Assembly (NCBI RefSeq): GCF_027744825.2
Contig: NC_071348.1
Coordinates: 3,875,063-3,939,062, forward strand
Origin: Synchiropus splendidus
Lineage: Eukaryota > Chordata > Actinopteri > Syngnathiformes > Callionymidae
Length of the DNA stretch: 64,000 nucleotides
Direction of reading: 5' to 3'
Under the pieces are notes generated by a model. That model worked only from the letters and a program-made list of their open reading frames with translations. It was not told where the DNA came from and did no database searches. Both the position numbers and the translations under genes were made by a program. This document shows positions 1 to 12,895 of this stretch, one piece after another (within the stretch, counting starts at the first letter, position 1; each line of letters opens with the position of its first letter).

Positions 1-17
1 CTCCTTTTACTGTCCAG

Positions 18-367
<350 letters not shown>

Positions 368-382
368 GAGAACTATCGTTCT

Positions 383-388
383 AATAAA
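383..388 (+). terminator. Poly(A) signal of the paraoxonase gene
   Basis: AATAAA lies 16 bp past the paraoxonase stop codon, implying a very short 3' UTR that ends at or inside the tail of the convergent kcnk5 gene. Confidence 0.6.
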
Positions 389-436
389 TACATGGATCGA
401 AAGTTTTATCAAATGATTTGACTCCCACACACGCAA

Positions 437-1953
437 TTACAGCTTCTCCTCGTCTTTAACTACCGTCTCTTCCTCGTTGACCTTGGATATCGTGAAGCGG
501 CTTCCGCCCGAGTCACTGGGCGGTTCCTCCGTCACAGTAAAAGTGATGCCGTCTTCCGTGGGATCAAAGGCGCTGGCGTCCTCTTCCTTCTCCGGCGCGA
601 CACGTGACTCAGATCTGTCCTGGCTGACAGGCTTCTCTAGTTGACCGCTCTTAGCTTTGGGAGTCATGAACACCTCGCTGATGCTGATCATGCGCCTGTG
701 TCGGGGTGACTGCTCCAGGGTCCGAATGTTAGTCCCCAGGATGTCGCTGCAGCTCTTGGAGCGGTTGATGCTGTCTTTGCTCCGCTTGCGCTTCCCCGCC
801 GAGCCGATCTCGGTGATGATGGTGTTGTAGTCGTCGTCGTCCTTCTCAGACAGATATTTGAAGATGTCGATGACGGTTGGGTTTTTGGTGGGGCTCGCCT
901 TCTCCTCTCTGGATGGAGGCTCCTCGTCGAAGTAGGGTCTGTACCTCTGTCGTCTTTTCCTCAGAACCTCGTGCGCCTTCACTACCATGTGAACATTCCA
1001 GCTGAAGAACAGGGACAACCAGGCCAGCCCCATGTAGATCCATATCTCTGCGAAAACTCGGTACAGTCTGGGGTATTCTATACTTGGGTTCACACCTGAA
1101 AACACAGGGTTTCAGCTCAGTTTCACAGCGCTTTTGTCTTCAATGTTAGCACCCACCGGCAACGTAATCTCCAAAGCCCACGGTGGTTAGCGTGATGAAG
1201 GAGAAGTAGAGTCCTTCCAGGTAGCTCCATCCTTCCATCTTCATGAAGACCAGTGGAGGAATCAGCAGGTGCACAAAGAGGCCCCACAGCAGGAAGAGAG
1301 CGATGCAAGTCAGCTGGACCTTTTTCTGGGGAACGGAGGTCGGACTCCATCAGTCAGAACCTTTTCATTCATGGTGAATGCTTCCGAACTCTGGAAGTCA
1401 GATGTTTCCAGTCCGGCTGAACAGCCTTACCACAGAGACTCCTCTGCGAATCAGAACCTCGGACAGGCGTTTGGTTCTATCTCCAAAGAAAGAGCCCAGC
1501 TCACTTATCCAGACCAGGCACAGCGGGATTCCACACAGGCCGTATAGGATGCAGAACCCTCGCCCGCTCTTAGTCTTGGGGGCCACATTTCCATAGCCTG
1601 AGGAGTCCAAACACACGAGTTTCTTTCAAATGTTTGAATTCATTTTCACAGGGCCACATTTTCACCTGGATCACGCCCATGATCCTAGTTTATATCATTT
1701 TCCTTTCGGTTATCTATCTTGAGTTTAAAAAATAAAAAGATCATATTTATGAATGAGAACAAGGGTCAAAGGTCACATTAGCGCCCTCACTCTGCATATA
1801 AAAATGAGCTACATCTTCAGCCCGAGATAATGAAAATGTGTAAGTTAGACTGATTCTTTCTGCTGTTATTTTTTACGCCTTCATTTTCCGTTTCCTTCTT
1901 TTTAAATCTAAATCTAAGAAAAATTCTTCAAGATCATGAAAACGAATTAAGCA

Positions 1954-1995
<42 letters not shown>

Positions 1996-2724
1996 CTGCA
2001 AATCAAATCTCACTCATTCCCCGGTGGTTTTGAGTTCACCCACCGATGGTGGTGACGATGGTGGCAGCGAAGATGACGGAGTTTCCCCAGTCCCAGCTGT
2101 TCTTGTGTCGGTCACCGGTGATCGCCACTCCTTGACCCGCAGCCTCCGACACTATCTGGACGTGGAAACACAGTTCTAAGATGAAGCGCCGAACCAGGCA
2201 TTTCAATTGTGACCACGCGAGCTGCATCACAGGCACACCTGAACATGGACCAGAGGCGGGGTCAGCACAAGGCACACCTTGGCCAAACATGGCAGCCGGC
2301 CTGTTTGTAGCAGAAGCAAACATGCAGATTCATGTTTACTATTGATTGTTCTCCCAGCGCAACGACTTGTTGGTGAAACTTTCTGGCTGTTGTGTCTTTA
2401 TCCGGAACCAGCAGAACTGGTTTCAGCTAAAACACTCAGCCTTCATAAAACATATGGATCTATGTGTGAATTTTTCGTTTTTAATTTCAAGTTTGGGTTC
2501 GGTCCAGGGAAGTTTTAACTACGGTATCGTTGTCTCACCTCTAGTATCTGATCCAGATCGTCCTTCGATAAGCACCGATATCGCTTTAAAATCCTCTCCT
2601 TCTCCAGTTGATATCGATCCCTGGCGGATTCCCAGTTGGGCTCCTCCAAGATTTGGAAAATCGCTGCTCCGATCGATAAATAAAAAATGATGCACGAAGT
2701 CAAAAGCGGACCCTTGTCAGCCAT
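437..2724 (-). CDS. kcnk5: Two-pore-domain K+ channel, TASK-2 (KCNK5) type
   Basis: Five exons on the minus strand (2724-2539, 2155-2044, 1597-1431, 1325-1157, 1095-437) give 430 codons plus stop in one frame. The start MADKGPLLTSCIIFYLSIGA closely matches human TASK-2 and contains TM1. The first selectivity filter TTIGYGN spans the exon 2/3 junction and the second is TTVGFGD at the end of exon 4, so both pore loops are intact. The 219-residue last exon holds the end of TM4 (LGLAWLSLFFSWNVHM), a basic stretch, then a Ser/Glu-rich cytosolic tail. KCNK5 forms dimeric, alkaline-activated background K+ channels in epithelia. It is somewhat shorter than the human protein (499 residues), mostly in the tail. 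Teleosts keep kcnk5a and kcnk5b, and I cannot assign which this is. Confidence 0.95.
1956..1994. repeat. (TA)n microsatellite in kcnk5 intron 2
   Basis: An uninterrupted run of TA dinucleotides about 39 bp long lies just downstream (transcript sense: upstream) of the kcnk5 exon at 2044-2155. Confidence 0.95.
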
Positions 2725-3781
2725 ATTCAAGGCATCACTCCAGTGGCCGTCGAGTGGAGCGGTCTGAGCCTGTCTGTCGTGTCTCAGCCTGTCTGTCTGA
2801 TCTCTTCCTGGTGAAAACTCTCCCTCTCCCTCCTCCACTATCGATCTTCATTTTCCCTCCGCCACACTCCAGAAACTCCTGAAACCAGTTCGGTGGTCAA
2901 AGGAAGCAAAAGTTTTGATTCAGGTTTTGATTTGGTTCGGAACCATGAAACTTTATTTTAACCTGAAACCCGAGCGTCCCACACCCGTCGTCAGCGATCA
3001 CCTGCGTCACTCCCGTGAGGCACTAGAGGGCAACATGTGCTCAAACACTTCGCACGCTCCCGCGTAGGGACGCATGTGAGTGTGAAAGTGCGTGCGGAGA
3101 CGGTTGCGCTTATCTGGGTGCGGGAGAATCCAGAGGCTCGGGGGGGTTCATCGAACTGGGTGGAGTTTGGCTGTTCGCCGTGATAATAGTGGAGCGCCTC
3201 CACCATGGCTCATAGTTGCGGGTTGGTTCTGACTCTGGAGGCTTCCATCAGTTATTTTTGTGAAGAGTTTCACATGAAATGCGTTAATTGACTTGTACTT
3301 ATTCGCATCTTAGAGCCCCAGATCCTATGGGTGGGAGGCGGGGGACACCCTGAACAGACATCCACTCGAGCATACAACATACAAAAATCTTTAAAATACA
3401 TTAGATTGTGAGTTAATGATGGCTCGTCTGCCATTGGCCCTTTGAGTGATAATCAAATTGATTGAAATATTTTTCCACTTTTTTTCAGCATTACATATCC
3501 TCGTTTTTTCTATAATATTTCAATTATTCCTTTTTCATTTTAATCGCATTGCTTTTCCGCATAAACGTATGACTCAGGTGCAAGAGTGGCGCATGCGCAC
3601 ATGGTTACCGATTTAACTCAAAATTAGTGTCGAGAAATACAACGTGTGTAATATGGTGTGTTTTCATTAAAGTGTATTATTGAAACATAAATAATATAAG
3701 AAATTAAAAATGTTTGTTTCAATCTTTGTATCAAAACATTATTGATACATTTCCTCGCTCTTTCAAGATGATTAAACTATT

Positions 3782-3812
<31 letters not shown>

Positions 3813-6800
3813 ATAAGAATGAGGTCCGACGATCTCCACCCAGCCGGGGAAGTGCTGCGTCACCGCACGTCACCGCCCTTGGTGGAAACCTGATCGATGC
3901 TCAAACTTTTCTTGTGTCAGGAAACACCGGAACTGCCAGTGAAGATGGAGACTCGGGTGAGGCGGCTCAGGTACGTCTGTGTCCGCCGTGTCCTCGCGGT
4001 TTTCGGCGATATCGTTGTCTTTTAAAGCAGGTTTTGCCCCAGACAGTTCGCTCAGAGGTCAGTGCTTAAAGGGGATTATAGCAAACAAGAGCAGGTCAGG
4101 AGTGTTTGTGCTGCTCGCTAGCTTAATGTTGCATTAAAAATAACGACAGGCTGCTAACGTGCTAATGTTATTCATCCTGAAAATGCAGCATTGTTTTGCC
4201 ATTAAAACAAATAGTGTTGGATCAACATTGCAAACGTTAGCATTATTTGTTTAACGTGTTAAGGCGTCTCCAGATCTGGTTGTGTTTATCAAAACTAAGC
4301 CAATATTATGCGAAACAACATTCCTCTTCCTCAAATATTGTGCTAATGTTGAATGATTAGAGTTGTTCTGACACCCAATACTTTAATTCTGTCACTAATA
4401 AATGAATTCAGAACGTGTCAGCGCTGTGTTGGACGTTGGTTGTTGACGCTTCCATTCTATTTTCTTTTTTTTTTTTACCCCACGTCACCAACACTCCCTG
4501 GGACCATCTACAACATGAACCTGAACCTGCTGCTGGTCTTGCTGTGAGTATCTCATGAGTTATTCAAGAGAGCTGGAATATTTTGGGCAGATTTATTGAA
4601 GTGGCTCCTGAAAACCTTGAGTTATAAATAATCTACTAGTATCCTGAGAATTGGACCATCATCCTTATATATTACTTGTTTTTTATTATTAACTTCATAG
4701 TAATGGATTTTCATTGCTGTGTTCAGTTGTGTTTTCTTCCAACACATCATGTAAACAAAGTATGATTTTTTTTTTGTCTGTTTGCACCGCTCTCCTGTTA
4801 TACATTTTTCTGAGGGTCGTACTTATGGTAAAGACTCTGCTTATTTTTTGGGAGGGGTGTTGTGACTGCGCCGGACCGTTTAGGCACAAACACATCTTAT
4901 CTTACAAGAACACATTCTCACAGCATTGGCTGCCCCTCCATCCTGACGTAGACTCGGGGTTCCCTACCGCCTCACTGACGCGACCTTAGACAACTGAGAA
5001 TTTCATGACCTAGTTACGTTTTTCTCAACTCCAGGTTTGAAGTAAAACAGAATTTAAATCGATTGGCACAGCTTCTCCTCGCGACCTCCCCTGGAGGACA
5101 AAGTGGAATAGAAGATGTGTGTATATATAGTTGGATGCTAGACCCGGTGCAATCTCTCAGTTAGATTTTAGGAAATTAAATATATAAAAAATAATATATA
5201 TATATAAAATATGCTTCCCCTGCATGTTGGCAACATCCAACAGCTGATCAATCTATTAATAAATGTGTAAGAGCTAAGAATAGCCTTACAGCTAATGTAA
5301 TGTTATTTGTTCTCCACTAGGTGGCACCGTACATTTATATAATCCGGGAGATTACAGCAGCCTATGACTCTGTTTTGTTTCGGCGGATTTGCGACGCAGA
5401 TTCTTCCGCTTGCATTTTAAATGACCGCGACGTGTCACTGAAATTTAAGTCTATAAACAAATCTCATTGCTTGGCAGTATATTTCATCACCACCCGGGGT
5501 AATGTTATTATTAGGCTTTATTGTGTTATGAAATTACTTTCATTATATTGTTAAGATTTGAAGACTGGAACTGTTCTGGAGAGGAAACGGAGACACAACA
5601 TGTCTGCTGGCAGAAACTGGCAGTTGCCACAAACATTCCTGGTTCATAAATTCTTCATAACGTAATGGCGCATCATAAATATTAATGTGCTGCTACTTTT
5701 CTATCCCATTAGTGCTTTTGAGCGCACGGAGCCCCAGCACCAATAAAACCCTGGTTACCATGCAATTGTGAACCGAAAATTCAAACATCTTTTTTTAAGC
5801 CGCGCGTTGTTTTACGTAAGATGCAGGCAGGGAAGCAGCATGATGCCCAGCTGCGGCACTGAAAGGCACAGAGATGAATTGGGTGGAAGCTGTATGGCAC
5901 ATTATGTAACCGGCCAGTGATGGAGCCAGGCAGGGATAAAGATGTTCCAAACAAACATGACCTCTACTCCTGCGATTGGACGGAAGCACTGTGCGGTTGG
6001 TTTTGCGTGCTATTGGAGCAGATACGGGAGAGTTACGTGGGAGGGTGTTTGCGTCACTTGCTTTTGGGGTGTGTCTGCTTGGTGAGTTTGTCGCCTCGGA
6101 GTCTGTGGTTTCAGTCTGTTGTGGGTCTCAGGGGAGTCCAGGTCTGGGAGTGCTCTTCTCCTCCCCTCTCTTCTCTGTTTTCTCCTGGGTCCAGCTCAAC
6201 ACCTGCTCTTTGTTGGAGGCTCGCAGCAGAGCAGGGCAGGGCTGGGTTACCCAAGTAACACTGCAGCTCACTGACATGGTTTTAGCTGGTTATCCAGAAG
6301 AAACATCTTTCACCAGTGTCTCCATGCCAGCTTTGAATGAAGATGTTAATGTTTAACAAGCCCTGTCGTCAGCGGTCAAAGTCTACGGGGAAGCAAACAT
6401 GCTCTGCAACTGCTGCGCCGGACACTAGTTATTTATGGAACTTATTTGTTTGAGAATCAAAATTGTCTGGTGAGTGATGAGGAAATCAGCACACACATTA
6501 ACACTGCTGCTTAGTGCTTCAACTTGTCTCCATGAAACAAAGCTGATGGTGGCGAAGAGAATAATGAGCACCCGCCCTCCCTCTACACCCCCCATTCCAT
6601 TGCCTGCAAGCCGTATGACCATAATGGGGTCAGGCAGATGGGTGGGGACCATGAAGACGACGTGTGTGTGTCTGTGTCATACTAGACACCAGTGTGAGCT
6701 TTGTTGTGCTGAGGCTTCATGAGGAGCGTTTTCAATGTATGTAGTTGGTGACACATGCACGGACAAGTCAAGGTTTTGGTCAAGGGGCCTTGTGGTGCAC

Positions 6801-7097
6801 GCACAGATTGCTCACTGTTCTCAGCTAAATTGCCTTAAGACAAAAGAATTAGTCTATGTATTCACTTCCTTTCTGGCATTTTAGAAAGGCAAAATGATTT
6901 GAATGTATTCAAATAGTTTAAATTAAGAAAACACTAAGCTAGCGTGTAAACGTGAACTTTATTTGTAATTGCATTTTTTTGTAACTTTATCAGTGAACGC
7001 AAAATGCTAATAAATTCAAGTTAAAATGTCATTATTTGAAATTTAAATGAGCTGAATGACTAAACTGACCGGCTTTAAATCAAAGCTGAACATCTGA
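2725..7097. other. Gene-poor interval upstream of kcnk5 and epb41
   Basis: No coding region could be supported here. The first few hundred bases must hold the kcnk5 promoter and 5' UTR; no TATA box is evident. A (GT)n microsatellite sits at 3782-3809. Next to it is a GC-rich patch (about 3830-4000) that ends in ATG followed by nine codons and a GTACGT donor (3945-3970). That could be a first exon or alternative promoter, but no in-frame partner exon was found. The rest is AT-rich with no recognised element. Confidence 0.5.
3782..3809. repeat. (GT)n microsatellite
   Basis: A pure GT/TG dinucleotide run of about 28 bp. Confidence 0.95.
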
Positions 7098-7383
7098 ATG
7101 GATGGAGAGGGCGTCGATTACAGTACTATCACCAAAAGCGGTGTGTGCGGTGACATGGGTCCTTCTCCAGTCTGCTCCAACTCCTGTCCGTCCCTCGCTG
7201 CTTCGTTGGTCCATCCGACCCGAGCGACTGAGGCTCCGCCCCTTTACGATCGTCGGACACCTTCAGCTCAACAAAGCATGTGTGGCTCCGGAACATTGTT
7301 TCTCCTCTGAACACGCGGATTTCTGGACTTTAGGGGAATTTCTTTTGCGGATTGCTCCCAGATTGATGCTTTACCTTGAGTAG
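7098..7383 (+). promoter_or_regulatory. epb41: Probable promoter and noncoding first exon of epb41
   Basis: A locally GC-rich stretch with a CCGCCCC Sp1-like box ends in GAGTAG followed by a strong GTAAGC donor at 7384. Every forward frame is closed, so it would be 5' UTR. The epb41 initiation exon at 12888 begins at a splice acceptor (TTCCCAG), which requires an upstream noncoding exon. This is the best candidate I see. The transcription start is not determined. Confidence 0.4.
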
Positions 7384-10300
7384 GTAAGCCCAATTCACGC
7401 CGGTGCCCGACCCCGGCGGAAGCGACGTCTGACTGTTTACTTGTTTTGTTTCTACATTCGGCGCCATTTTCATAGCCAGATTGTTTAAATACCCCGGCAC
7501 GCTGGCGCGATGGACCGGGTCATGTTGTGTCGTTTATGTTTGAAATTTTATTTTGGCAATTTAATTACGTAAAACCGACATTAAACGAGTAATTGAAGCG
7601 ACTTTTATTTCATATTATCGCCTTTTTGCTGGATTTTAAATGACGGGATGCTGCACTGTTGTATTTTCGTGTTTATTTTAAAAATATCTACTAATTCTGA
7701 TCGAAAAAATGTACGTTACATGCGATTATAAACACAATTTTCATGAATTAAAGCTCGTTCTGGTTCAAATATCTATTCATTTTTAAAAAATTGAAAGCAG
7801 AATACAGTCCTATTTAATTCCCTAAATCTTTAATGATTCCACTTCACAATGTTCTCATCGCATTAACCATCACCACGGTTTTAGTTATATTGCTGTGTAA
7901 TAAACAAGCATGTCTGCCCACTGGCTTGTTCTAAACTGTCACAGAAATGGCCCTGCCTTATGAGTCTCCTTTTCTGCTTGACATGGCTTGCTTTCACATC
8001 AAGAGAAGAGTGTATGAGTTAAAAATATCCATGTTTGCTGCAGGGTGGCATGAGATTTTGCTTCCGTGTGTGTGCGCAACCTGTAATGCACTCATCCAAT
8101 AAGCCATGCCCATTGATGATACTGCTGGATATATATAGTCTGATAATCTTTTATACTGTGCTGCAGATCTGACGTATGAAGGGTGAGGTTGTTCTGGCAA
8201 ATTTGTGCAGTACAACTGGAGTTTAAAAATTAACACTTCAGACCCTGGGTGCCTGCCTTGCTTGTTGTGCTGAGCAGGCGGTGGCGATGAGGGAGCTGCT
8301 TGAAGAGATGCTAGAGGATGTTTTTGACTCTTCAATGTGAGAGTGAGGTCACGAAGGTCCCAGAGGAGCTCGCTGGTGGTAATCCTCTTTTGGGAGTTAT
8401 GATGTATTTGAGCATTTAGACTACTACTCACTCTTGTGTGAACGGAGCTTACCACACTACAAACTGAAAACACAAAACATAACTGCAATAAAATTCTCTC
8501 TCTGTGGCTATGAGCACCTATAGTTTCCCCAGTCTAGTGTAGCTTTGCCACTTACTGTGTTGGAAATGGGTTTCGAGTGGCTTTCAAGGCAACCACGGTG
8601 AATCAATCGAGCTACTTGGTGCTTTTCCCATGGTAGTTCATGTTACAGCATCAGGAGCTCTGGCCATCTGTCTGTATTGATTTGGTTTAGATTTACTCCA
8701 AGGACTTGGTTTGACTAAACCTTCGCAACCATTAACCTTTAAGGTAGAGTCTCACCATGCTCACACAGAAAACTATCCACTTGTCTGTGTCATTTTTTTC
8801 TTCCTTTGATGTTTAGATGTGAGTTTCGGGTCAATATAATTCACCTGTATTGTGTAGAGATAGTCTGTGGAAAAAAATCTGTTGGTTTTTGGCTTGGGTT
8901 TGTTTGACCGGCCTCCAAGGTGTGTGCGTGCGTGTCACTTGCATGCTGGTTCGTGGCTGGTTATCTCTGCGTGTAGCCCCAATGTTTAGACACAGAGGTC
9001 AGACCTTGACACTGTATGTTAATCTAAGTCTAAGTGTTGGCTAAATAAACTTAATGTGGCCAGCAAACAAAGAGTGAAGGCGAACAGTGAGAGAGAGATA
9101 GTGTAGGTTGGCAGGTAGGTAGGTAGAGATAATCTCACTTGGTCACTTGGGGCCTGATTAACTCTAAACTCCTTCTAATTCCTTAAGCCTACTCTCAATG
9201 CTCAAGAACCATCCTTTCTTTACATGGACACATGCCCTCTGTTGCCACTTTGCCCACACTGGTGAGCTTCAAATACAGCATGGGGATTCAGGGTCAGTTT
9301 CCTGTTGCTGTCACTATAAGGAAGGTTTATCAAGTACATACTGTTTGGTGCTGCCTTCTCCATTTGCTGCGGTAATACGGCAGTCATATTTTGTAAAATC
9401 ACATAATTTTTTCTCATCGTATTGCTGCATCATGATCCTAAATATACACTTAGATCCATGGAGTTATTGAATGAGAAGATAAAAAAGTTATTTTAAACAG
9501 AATAGCAGCTGTGTTTTGCACTTACGTGCAGATTTTGTTTGAGTCAACGTTCCTTCTTGTCTGTGATCATTCAGTGAATGTATTTCTCAGCCATCGCTTA
9601 GGGCTTTAGTCATATATAGTTTGCCATGCTGTTCAGGATTCAAGCTTATTTAGTCTGCAGCATAGTTGCTCAACATATGTTTGTGTAATGCAGTCTGAAT
9701 AAATGTGTCGCATCATCTTCAAATCCTCACCTTCTGTGTGTCATATCTTTATCATTGACAGCTTTTAACATCTTGCTAGCAATGCAACACAGCTTGGTAG
9801 AGCAATTGAGATCCGTCTTATCTGGAATATGATCCATAATTCCATTGTCAGACAGCTTCACTTGATGATGTGAAACTTGCTTCAGAAGAGCTGTGGCTGA
9901 GTCACGAAGTGCTCCGTCTTATCCTGGTTCCTCCCTCAGTCTGTCCAAACGCTGGAGGGTCCAGCAGCTCTTCCACTCTCTCCTGCTACATGGTGGCCTA
10001 CTTCGTCCATCATTTAGCTCATTAGCCACTCTAATTATGTTCTATTGAGGGCAGCGGTTTTCCTACTGTACGGCCACTGTACACCTCAGAAGAAATGTGC
10101 TGAATATGGAATAAGTGATTTGATAAGCTGCCGTCAATCAGAGGGCTGGTGCTCAGCTGGCTGATGGCAGAGATGTTAGCTGAGCAACTCAAAATGGAGG
10201 AGGCAGCAGACATAAGCTCAGCTGGTCCATTAGAAGCATGTCTGCTTCCTGACAATCAGAATTGAGATGACAGAGCATTAAAAGACCCAGAGGAGCCCAT

Positions 10301-12887
10301 GGGCAGTGATGCATACCAGTGTGGGATATGTGTGAGTGTGTGTGTGGTGACCCAGGGAATAGAACTATAGGGGGTCTCATGGGGGAAGGGCAGGCAAGAT
10401 TAGTTATAGAGTACGACACAGTTATTGGTCACTGGACACAAACAATGGGGGGGCTAAAGAGGATTTGGTCTGTGTGCGTCCCCCTCCTCCTCCCCTGCTG
10501 TCCTGTAGTGCCACTGAGATGTGATGCTGAAGAGGCCGGTTGTGCCCCTTTGGGGCGGCTCTGTACATCTGGAAGGTTGTCTGCCCGTCTAGGGTTGCCC
10601 CTCCCCCAGGCCTCAAAAGGAAGGATGCGACTTGAACTACATACAGAGAAGGCACCAATTAGAGTAGATCGGGTCCAGATGGGGCAAGGGGGGGGGGGCA
10701 ATATCTGGCTGGGTGTAAACAAAAATTGATCGTTAAGTTCGCTGCTGTAATTGATACATCGCCGCGCTGACAGTTACATAATATTGACATCTCAGTAGGA
10801 TGTGTACTTCAGCAAGGTGATCGACTTTTCTAAATATATCCCGCAACCCTCGCGACGGCGAGGAAAAAGACACTTTAAACTGACCATTTAGATTTGTTTT
10901 TAAACTCTAAAGACTTTTTCAAGTTTATTTATCACAGTGGTTTTGTTCATTTTGGTGGCTTCTTCGCAGGCAGAGTAGAACGTGTATTTCAAAAGCTTTA
11001 GGGATACATTTTTCTGTGTACCATTGTATTTTGAAACCTATTTTTAAAATGTATTTTATTTATTTCCCCTGTGATACTTTACTGGCAAAAATAACTTTAA
11101 GCTTCTTATTTTAAACCGGCTCATTCGTAACATATATGTTACATGCTACTGAACTGCAACACACACGACATCGCTTGTTTTAATCGATGCATCTAGTTTA
11201 ACTCAATAATTTAGAGCTCCATCAGTAAAGTACGAATGATTTTGTGCAGCAGTAGAAAAGATATTTTTACTTGCAGTCCTGACTAAGGGTGTACTTTCTT
11301 ATCTTGAGTTACTCCTTCCTGATCCCAACAGCTGTATAATTTGCATTTATGGTTCAGGCACGGCATGTAATTGCACTTCATTACCGTGTTCTTCTCCTCC
11401 AAGGAATGTGTACTGTGCATATACGATTGACTGTTGACTTTTTGCTAAAATATTTCCTCCCCCCACTGACCTGCTTATTGTGTCACGCTTGCTGTGTCCA
11501 GTCATTTGAGGTGGCTGTCATGTTCAGCTAAAACCATCAGCGTGTGTTTGCAGCAAATTACTGCTGAAGATTTGAAAAAAAATAACTGTTATGTCACTGC
11601 ATATTTTTAGCAGGTCAGCATTTCTCGCTCTTTCTGTGTGTGAGAAGATGCCTGAACTGACCTGTGTCTGATGGGCGCTCTTGGCAGCGATGGGCCATGT
11701 GGTGCTGTTAGTGACCCCCAGAGTAGAATGCCCCCTTTGTGTCAGCAAGATTTAATGAGTCTGTGATGGTCAGTATTGTGAGTCCACAGAACTGCATGTA
11801 GACACAGACGCACATTCTGCAACAAGGAAGGCCATTGTGTGTGGAGGTGGTGATTGTTTATTTATGTGTAAGTAATTGAGTTTAATCTGTGGGTGGCAGT
11901 TGGTTTCGGGTTTAATCTTGAAATTGGGTTACATTTTTTGAATAACAAGACTCCGTCCTGGACTCCTGCAACATGGTTTATACATTATTTTTCAGAAGAT
12001 CTTCAAATCCTTGATCGTCTTTTCTATGGTTCTATCAAGCCACCGTTGAGTCTCATGTGGCGATGAGCCCCATTAATCACAGCCTTTATTATTCAAATGA
12101 ATCAGCTGGTTAATTTTGCGACAACCAACAGTTTGATTTCAGGTCCCAATTTATGTCGTGCCCCACCCATCTGTTGCCTCTCCATTTGAAGTGTGAGAGC
12201 TATGAAGACAACTCTTATTTGACGTCACACTGACCATGAATTAAAATGGTTGATTCTCTGAATCGAATCTAAATGATTGTTTCACTTGAAGACATAAAAC
12301 TTGAACTTGACACAACGCTTCTTTTCTAGATGCCACTGTAATGTCTTACAACAAGACACAAGTTTCAATAAATGAACACATCTGTTTAAATTATTCTTTA
12401 GATGGTAAACAAATAAAACGGCCCGTGGAGACACACAGACACACTGACTCACAGGATCCATTTGTCAGTGCCACCCTTGCCAGAAGCAGTAAGAGCTATT
12501 TAAGTCATCTCTTACTCCAAGCTTGGCATGACGACTCAAAACTTGTGTCCTGCGCTGAGATATTTAGGACTGCTCTCACTTTGTGACTTCGTGTTTAATT
12601 CTTGCGGGAGAATTGTCCTGCCAAGACAGGCTTCAACAGTAAATAAATGGATTAGTTGAAGTTTTCCACTGTTAAATTCCTGCTTGTTTTTTTGTTTGAG
12701 GAGTTGAATTCATGTCCTAAAAACCTGAACATTCCTGTGATGATGGAAAACTCAAAGGTCTGTTGAAGTCAGTCCCTCAGTCTGCAACGTCTAATCTGGT
12801 CTGTGTGTGTTCTAAGTAAAGCTGTTCTCTGCTGTATACCACTGTGACCTTTCTCCATCCTTAACTCGCCTCTGCTCTCCTTCCCAG
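7384..12887 (+). other. Presumed epb41 intron 1, no gene seen
   Basis: About 5.5 kb of AT-rich sequence without a supportable coding exon. It holds short simple repeats, including an 11-G run at 10688-10698 and a few AGGT units near 9110. The open frames at 7994-8488 and 10319-10729 show no family similarity, splice context or codon bias. Confidence 0.5.
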
Positions 12888-12895
12888 TGGCAACC

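Noticed and set aside
3945..3970. Nine-codon first exon (ATG to a GTACGT donor) between kcnk5 and epb41
   Set aside because: Joining it to nearby acceptors (about 4421, about 5320) meets stops at once. It is kept only as a possible noncoding or alternative promoter exon.
7994..8488. 164-codon minus-strand open frame in the epb41 first intron
   Set aside because: Random-looking composition with no homology, Kozak context or splice pattern.
12887..12895. GTG as the start of the epb41 headpiece
   Set aside because: Its G is the last base of the CAG splice acceptor. The ATG at 12896 (MTTE) matches the 4.1R N-terminus.
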